Source: Patiria pectinifera (taxonomy: Eukaryota > Echinodermata > Asteroidea > Valvatida > Asterinidae). Taken from it: a DNA stretch of 64,000 nt. Under the pieces are notes generated by a model, which saw only the letters and a program-made list of their open reading frames with translations, had not been told where the DNA came from and did no database searches. Shown here in pieces: positions 51,901 to 60,900 of the stretch. A program made the position numbers and the translations under genes. Location: assembly GCA_029964075.1 (NCBI GenBank), contig CM057136.1:2852001-2916000 (forward strand), in the 5' to 3' direction. The stretch's first letter is position 1. Each line of letters opens with the position of its first letter.

Positions 51901-54900
51901 CTGAATGGTAACATTTTTTTGTGCAAAAAGGAACCAGACTATTTTTTCTTCCAGCCTCGCTTTGGTTACGTTGATTTGAATGGGAAAATATCAAGATGGC
52001 CGCAACATGATAATGGTCTACACCTCACTTCAACCTACCTTGTTTTTGTCCCTCCTTACGCCCTCCGACTCTAGGAATTAAAAGAGGAGGCTATAGCTGC
52101 TGGAATACCCGAGGTATACACAGTTTGATGCCCAGACATTTTCCTATTCTATTCTTTCCTAGTTGTTACATTGTGGTTCTTCAATTGTTACTAGCGGTCT
52201 TGAAATCTTTGTCCGTGTCACTCATTCTCTTTTGTTGTTTGTGCCTCAAGCTCCTTGCGGTTGCATTGTTGCTTGCAAAAAGTTCTTGCATTTCCAGAGT
52301 TTGTTTGTTTTTTGTCCATGTTTGGAGAAAGACAACATCTTTTCTGTTCTGGGGGCTCTAATTTGCATTAGCACGATGAAGCCTGACTACTAAGCATCAT
52401 GACTACTTCTGGGCGAGTACCTTGGGTACTCATGTACTCATGAGTAGTTACTGCTACTCGTTCTCACGATTTTTTTTTCTTCTCGAGTACTCGTCATGGC
52501 ATGAACAGAAGCAGGTACTAGCGAGCAGCAATTTTCTTGTATGAGTATTGACTTCAACAAGAAATGACTCGGTGCAGAATGTGCTGTGACTTGCACGCAG
52601 TTTGCTTGTTACTTTGGACGAATTCACGTCATAATAACGTAGATGCCATTTTTCTGCTTCTGTGGGAGTTCAGTTAACTACTCATGAGTACTCGACTACT
52701 TGCGAATAATTTCTCTTTGAGTACTCGAGTTTGAAAATCAACTACTCGCCCAGGCCTAATCATAACTTTTGGTGTGGTCCCTGGCTACACAGCATACATG
52801 TATATGGTTTTGTGGCTTCTGACTAGTGCCCCTTGAAAAACGAAATTGACAAAATGGAGAACATATGACTAGATAGCTCAGTTGGTTGAGCACCTGAACG
52901 GCAATCCGGAGGTAGCAGGTTCAAACCCCGCTCCAGTCAATTTCTTTGATCAACTTTAAAGAGAAAGTGTGAAAGGAGTTTGAAAAGTAGTTTAGTAGTA
53001 AAGAGGTGCAGTACAGTATGTATTCATTTTCCCCTCGTTTGTGTGATGCAAGTTGCTCCAGTAAGGGTTGATTAACAGTCATCTCACAAAGTTCATCATG
53101 TATTCATTTTGATATGTCATCTTTTTGTGGTTTAACAATCATGTTCTTTTTTTTCATGCGCTCTTGTTCTGTTTTCTGTGCAGGTATGGTTGCAATTCTT
53201 AACCCGGTCGCATTCTCAATGTTTATGTATATTTTTTGTTTATTAATAAGCAGAGTGTCGCAAGATTGTGCTTAAAAAAAAGGGCAGTGGTGATGTTGTT
53301 AAGTTGCAAAATGGTGGCTGTGTGTGTATGCCTGATTATCGTTGAATGAGTTTCCCTTGGTGATTGTCTTAGATTTGAGTGGCGAGCGTTTCAAAGAATA
53401 ATCACAGTGGAATCTAAATTTCCCTTGAGACGATTATGTGCAGAGTGGTATACTTAAAACCTGACTTGTTGGACGGATATTTTTGCCATCTTGAAGAACT
53501 ACATGTTCGCAGGATACATGCACATGTACACGCATGTGTGTTTTGCGTAATGGTCCAGCATTCCTGCTTCGCAACTGCAAGTTCGTTTCTTGTGGCAACA
53601 AGCTTGTCTCATACCGAGATGAGAAAACACCGCACGTTCGCAGTTGCACGCCCTGCGTTGTTGCACACCCCGCGCACAAGTCGTTCATGAACTGAGCGTG
53701 CACAACAATATTGGGTTTCACTCCAAAAATAGCTTGCCGACCCCTTTCTCCCCTCCCTTTTCTCCCCTCCCCACCAATGACAACATCCTCAACCTTGTTC
53801 CCCAACCTCCGTCCCTGTCTTTCTTTTCCTGTGTGTTGATTTATTTTGCTATTTTCTTTTCCTTTTTAAGGTTTCAGCCACAGGTGCATGTGATTTTAGT
53901 GATTTATTCAATGCTTTGAATCTCAGCCAGGTACTTTTGTTTTCAATTTTGTTTATGTTTTCTTTCTTCGCCATCTTTAACCGAATGTGCAGCAAATTCT
54001 TTTTGGGCTGTGCATCCAATCTCACCTCCTTCCCAGAATGGACCGTTCCAGATTTGGCCATAAGCCCCGCCCACTTAATTTGCATGTGGGTACCAACAGC
54101 AATCACTGCTGTGATTGGTCAAAACTTCATGCGGGCGGGGCTTAACGGATCGGTCCATTGTCACGCCATGTTAAAGTAGCAGCCAATGTCCCTTTCCAAA
54201 AAAATATCACCGTGGTTGTTGTGTTGCGTAGTGTACCAGTCGACATAGCCAACCTGTGATGTGTGTATTCCTGTGTTATCCTTCCCAATGTGTCGTCGTC
54301 ACAAAACCCAAAGTCTTGCCTGCCTGCATGCATGTATGTTTCAAAGCGTGGTGAGTAAAAAAACAAAAAGTACGTACTTGTCTTTATTTTTCCCTAGTGT
54401 AAATTATGTGTGTAGCAATTTTTTGTCCATGATCATAATTTATACAACCCTAGTTGTATTCTTACATGTATAGTCGAAATCAGCTTTTATGCACATTTTT
54501 CTCTCCATATTTGTCATGTTACCAAAACTTTTCAAGAGTCTTCCATTTTTTTTCTTTAGAATTGACCTGAGATTTTTTTCACTCCATTTACAAGATGTAG
54601 ACTATTAGGGTTACTTCATAAGATCGGAGAACTTTTCCTTTAGTAATATTTTTATCCATTCTTCGAATTAACACTTTCATTATGTCATGCATGAATAAAG
54701 TAGGCATAAAAGTCATGTAGGTGTATGTGTGATTCTTAGTAGGTATTATTACTTTGGGGGGGGGAGGGGGTAAATGGGAATTGGTAATTTACAATTTGGT
54801 GAGTAAGGCGCAGTTTGTTCAGAGTTTTATAAAATGCAAACAAACAAAAATTTGGAGGAAAGAATGTTGCAACCCGACGCTGCTTTTTTCTGCATATATC

Positions 54901-57900
54901 TTAATGAAGGTCAGTCATTGCAAAAAGGATGATAAGACATGAATCTGGGACTGAGAAACATTTCCAATTTTGTTAGGAAATACTTTGAAAATGTTCGTGA
55001 CTCTCCATAGACTTTGTACACAACCACTGAAGTGGCGTCAGGTTGCAACATTCTTTCCAATTTGGAGCATGTTCGTACAAGGCAGTGCATTGGCAACTCG
55101 TGTGAAAATGCGCTTCTTAAGCATATTTAAGTGTTGTTATTGTTCAGCAATGTTTACAAAGTAACAAAAATAAACGATGCGGGCTGCATTGCTAGCAGCA
55201 GTACAAAAGGCAAGCAGTCGATGGAAATATTCCAGTTGTCTTGAGCTCAAGTTGTTGACTGTAAAAGAGCCGCAAATGCTTTACGCTTTATATGAACAGA
55301 ATATTAAATGCAAAAATGCAGAAAATATCAATTAAAACAATTTGTTGAAACTTTCTGCCAGCTTTGAAAATTCTTTTCCCATGGCCTAATCACATATAAC
55401 ATAAACATTATATGAATATTCGTTCTTACCCAAAAAAAAAATTCTTTTGCATGTGTGTGAAACTTAAGTTAAGTAGTAAGCCAACTGCTAATGAAAAATA
55501 TTGCAGAAAAAAAATTAAATTAAATTGCTCTCAAAAATACATCCTACATTTTCAGTTCATTATTAGCTTTATCACTACATTTTATGTAAACTTTGTAGGC
55601 ATACTGTAGCATATTTATTTATGGAGGGTATTATTCATCAAAATAAACAAAAATCATGAGCCATGTCACTAGAAAAAAAAATCATTAAAACTTTGGCTGG
55701 GGTAAAAGTGCTTCTAAAATGTGCAACAAATTTTGATAAATTTATTTATTTATTTTTTTAGGATGCCGGAGCAGCTGAGCTTTATGAGGTGAGGATTTTG
55801 ACAAATTTGAGATTTTGAGCTCTGTTTTTGTTGTCGGTCATTGTCAAGTTTGTTGTAGAGCATTAATGAACAATCACTAAAATATGCAGTGTTGTAGTTG
55901 AACTCATCGCAAGTCCTCATAAGTCCATCACAAGTCGTCTCGTCTCGTCCCAAAACGCGGACACAAACAGCTGGGTAATACAGTGAGGGGTTAACGTATG
56001 CGACCTCGCATGCGTGACATGCGCGTGCTGCATGGTCTGTGTGTGACCACCGTGGTGTGACGAAAGCATTTCAAACTTTCAAACCCTCCCCAATGACTAT
56101 ATATACACGTGCGTGCACAAGATAAGGGCGCTGTGTCCTATCCAGTCTTACTAATGGAGATCAATGAGAGTGCCAGACCCGTGTACAAGCCGTCTTGGAT
56201 TCTTGCTAGCGCAAAAGGGGTGCCCAAAATCACAGTGTTGGATCCGGGTCCATCACGAGTTTGGAGAATGGGAAAGGAAGAACATTCATCATTGACCTTC
56301 TTGGCTTTATCTTCTCAGGAGATGAAGGAAGAGATTTTGGAGAAACATGAAGAGGAGAGACGAGAGATGCAGTTTGAGCCGACGGTGGACGTACTTGAAG
56401 AAAGCCAAGAGGTAAGAAAGTCGGGAGATTCTTTGACTTTTTCAGGAATAGACCTATCGAGGTATGGATCGTTGGCACGGACAGTAGATATCCAGTGAGC
56501 AGGACACACCTTGTGTGCGCACCGTCGTGAAATGTGGTAACCAATCTGATTATTCCACAACAAACTATCAGTTTATTGTCTCCCTTTTTGTTTGTAAACA
56601 GGAAGACAGACAAACTCCAACCGAAACCAAGGTAATTTTTAGCAATTCATTCCATTATAACAATCTTCTTAATTGTTTACTTTTTATCTAAACATGAACG
56701 TCTTGGTCGTCATGTTTCAATTTGTACTATCAAGCAAGCTGTTTAGTTAGCTTGTTTAATTTTTTGACGAAGTAAGTTTTTTAATGCATCATGGCATGCC
56801 GAATGCTTTAACTTTTCATGAAAAATTCTGTACAACTTTATAAAAGAAAAAGCACATGAACTACATGAGGCTTGCCTTCATTGCAAATGCTGAAATCATT
56901 TATCATGAGCTCATGCTTGTATATAAACATGTACAATGTTTGGATTCTGCACACAAAAAAAGCAGTTTTGTTGGCTCTGATTTTACCAAAAGAGTTCACT
57001 TGTCTTTCGAAAATAGTTGATGATTTGTATGGATTCAGTTTGCAACAAAAAAAATTGATTTCCTTGGCGTTTTGCTGCCTGAACCATGATTGTAAACAAT
57101 TTGCATCAGTCTTTTTTCCCCTTCAAAATTTGCCTGAAACTTCCAACATCTGTTGATATCCACTAACTCTGTCCTGTATCATACTAACTTGCCTGATATT
57201 TCAGAGTTTTCAGACTCTAAGCAGAAGTTTTTTCGTCATTGTATTGAGCTTTAAAACCTTAAACATTCATTAGTTTAAAAGATGAGTTGAGCAGTGGTCA
57301 TGATGCCATCTCGTCTCGAGCTACTTGACCACAGCAGAAGAAAGTTGAGTTTTGGAATTTCACGCTTTCTAATTCCAAGTTCCACTTTACGCTACTCCCC
57401 AACTAGGCCCTGCCTGGAGATTCAACACAAACATTCCCAACCCGAACGGTTGTGGTTGAGCAGACTCACATAGTACGAACCCAGGCGGTGGCCGACGGTC
57501 GTAAAGACGGCCCGGTCGAATCCGAGTCCGAGTCCTCCGCGGAGACTGAGATCTACGTCGGTCCTGATGATGCTAAGACAAAGACCACCACGACCACCAC
57601 CGTGACCGAGAAGTACTCTTACACTGAGAAGCATGCCCCGGTTCGTATCGAGGTTGACGAGGTCCCAGATCGGAAATCCGATCCTGATATCGATGAGTAC
57701 ATGGTGGTGACTACCCAACCGGATGAGGTCATAGAAGCCACAAAGATGGCTGATGAGGAAGGCATCAATCCTCACTACGACGTCGGACCCGACTCGGTCT
57801 CTGAAGAGATCATCACCACAGACACTGTGCCCGAGGTCGAAGGAATCAACCCACACTATGAGCTGCAGCCTGATTCTGTTGAGGAGCCTGCGATCTCCAC

Positions 57901-60900
57901 TACGTCTGAATCTACCGTCCAGGGCATCAATCCTGACTTGATCTGCGATCCTGAACCTCTAGACGACTCGTCTAGGATCTGTGGGCCTGATCTGACCGAT
58001 AACAAGTACAGTGTCAACCACGGAGCGCAGGCATTTGACGAGAGCCCCATCTCCCCGCTGGGTCACGAGGTGGGAATCTCCACGTACACCACCTCCTTCC
58101 ATCAGGTCACAGTGCGCACCGGTTTAGAATCCAGCCCTGAAACCGACCGTTCGGAATCCGACTTTCCCCACGGCCCTTCGTCTGAGGTCACTATCGCTGA
58201 GTCTGCCACACAACCCAGGCGACAACCCTCTACACCCCTAGAAAGTTACGCTGAGGTAGGGGCACACAATTGGAATTTGTCAGGTTTTGTTTTTTGTCCT
58301 TGAACGCTGTACACTTGTCATTCCCCGTTTCATTTAGCTGCCATTTTATTTGCAATAGTTTCTTTTATTTTGGCAGTACTCAAACCTGAGGGAGCAGGTA
58401 GGTCGTTGTCATGGCAATGACCCTTGACCTTATTTGCAGTCATGAAGCTCATTGCATTTAATTGAAATTTCTATTTTCTTGAAATACTGAAGTGCAGTTT
58501 GAATTATATGGGAAAAAATTCAAAGTAAGGATGTTACACATCGTGCGCTCCCATCCGGCCGGTACTTAAATACAAGTACAGGCAATTTTCCTACTGAATG
58601 TTTCGGACCAACTTGCTCCCTAAGGATTGCCATTAGTTCACTGCTTGTAGAAAGTCACCTCTGTACTCGGTGATTCTGGTTTCATTTCGTTTCCCTTCTC
58701 TTGTCTTAGTGATGCTTCAGTTTCATTTTCATCTGTTATATTTCTTTGAATCAGTCGAAAAAGGGCAACAAATGCCAGGATTGGGGATCATAGTTAGTTT
58801 CCCTGTTTTTTTTTGGTGATCTCGTTTACCAAACTAGTTGTTTTTGTTTGCACTTTACCATGGTCCTATCTCTGTGCCTCGAGTTTGAGCCATCTAATGG
58901 ACTCCATGTAGGAACGCCAGAGGGCGCTCTTTTGTCAAGCCACGCAAAAAAATGATGCAAACATGTGCAGTGTTTCACACATGCTGTTTTTCAGAGTGGG
59001 CAACAAGCAGCAAAATCTTTAACCAGTTCATGCCGGGATTGTTTTGACAAGAACAGAACGAGGCATTGGTTGAAGCCATCACCCTCAAGCAGCACACTCA
59101 TATTTCCGGCCTCGCTCGCTGCGAGCAGGTCGCTGACAGAGTTTTCCGGCTTCGCTCCCTGCGTCTTTGTGTGTCATCCGTTCCGAATACCGCAAAACGT
59201 TTGCGTGTATACACGGTCTCCGGCGCGAACTGGTTAAACTGAAGTATCTTGTGGCTTTGTCATCTTATCAAAATGGTGCACAAGTTGCCATACCAACAAC
59301 GACATTGCATCTTCTTGTTCCTAAAACCATTGGTCTACATGGAGTTCGTACATGTAGGAACTAGACATTTCTTTCACTGTCCAAAAACCTGTAGATTTCT
59401 CCTTCGGCTTTTTCTTTCCTCAAGTAGAAAAGACACATCTGTATCGTCTGTAGTCTCTTGTAATCCCCGACCTTTTTTTGGTTTTATTCTGTTTGCCTTC
59501 TCCTTACAGTTTCTAGCAGAACAGTTACTTAAAGTAAGAGCACTTTTGGAGCACGTGTAGTTTTTTTTTTAAGCCTGTCACCATAATGATATTCAGATAT
59601 CATGCTTGCATGTTCTGTTTGTTCTTTTTTGTTGTTGGTGCTATTGCATGTTAAAAACTCATTCATTGACTCTTTCATGATATCTTTGCTGCATGGTGAA
59701 CTTTCCCATCCTGGCACATCATTTCACATTACGACATGAATTAAAGTGTCTCCTCACAACTTATTAACGCATAATTGAAAAAAGGAATAGTGTCAAACTG
59801 CGCTGTGAATTTCTGTTCTTACAAATTTGTTGACATGATCATTAACTGCATGGATTTGTACAAAATACCACGGCTGTTCATTGACACTGCAATGGTGTTT
59901 CACTGTTAACAGTGTTTCAGCATCACCAAACTGAATCTAAAAAACAAAGCATGAAAATGCTACACTTACCAGCACAGTTTTTGTTTGCTTGGCCAGCACT
60001 ACATTAGTTTTTGTAAAAATTCTAAGATATGAAGCATATCTGACCTAAAGAGTGCATGGATATATAAGCACTTGAAAAAAAAAATGTTTGTATATAAATA
60101 CTGGTATGCACAAAGCACACGATTTTCTTCTGCAGTGTTGTACATAGGCTGCTTTTGAAAAGTATTACCCTGTTAACTTGAACGCTTCTGGAAATTTTGG
60201 AAATTTCAAAATTTTCACAAATCCAATGCCATGCAGTAAACAATGGCATATTTTTTACACTTAAAGACAGAAAATTGAGATGTCAACCCCCAACCAGACC
60301 ATATAGTCCCAAGTTAAGCTTTGGCTGTCCCAACTTAAGTGTTCCAGTACAGTTGCAACAATTTAGTTGGTACATTCCCAACTTAAGTTGGGACTGTCCC
60401 AACTTAAGTTGGTACGTTCCCAACTTAAGTTGGTACGTTCCCAACTTAAGTTGGTACGTTCCCAACTTAAGTTGGGACTGTCCCAACTTAAGTTGGTACG
60501 TTCCATTTTAAGTTGGGACTGTCCCAACTTAAGCTGGGACCGATGGCCTAATTGGGGTGAAACAGTGATAACCAGCTCTATGTAAAGTAATGGACTGGCT
60601 TTCGAAAATGCTGCAGAATTAGGTAATTTATGTTTAACAGATTGGGGTAGTAAGGGTGAACAGAAGCAATCGTGTTACTGAACAGTTTATTCCATTTCCA
60701 TTTCAGGATGTCAAAGAAGAGCTTCCCCAACCTAAGGACGAACCGCAGGTATGGCTCGACATTATTTTGTGAATTCTGTTGGAAAAAAAAAACTTTCTAA
60801 CATCCTACCATTTTCACTTATAATCCACAAAAAGCTTGCTTGTTAGATAAATTCTTGACAACTGGCTAATGAATTCCTGAATATTTTTTTTTAGAGTAGT

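Larger units (their letters stand above)
58398..60706. other. Introns 36 and 37
   Basis: Split by the 24-bp exon at 59510. They contain a GC-rich stretch with ggcctcgctcgctgcgagc and ttccggcttcgctccctgcg (59105-59165) and the palindromic satellite at 60300-60540. Nothing else recognised. Confidence 0.7.

Noticed and set aside
52862..52940. A tRNA gene on the plus strand
   Set aside because: Same SINE family as 5255; mismatched acceptor stem and conserved non-tRNA flanks.
56109..56318. Upstream part of the 129-residue open frame that overlaps exon 33
   Set aside because: The acceptor cttctcag at 56318 and the change in composition show that the coding part starts at 56319; the left part is intron.
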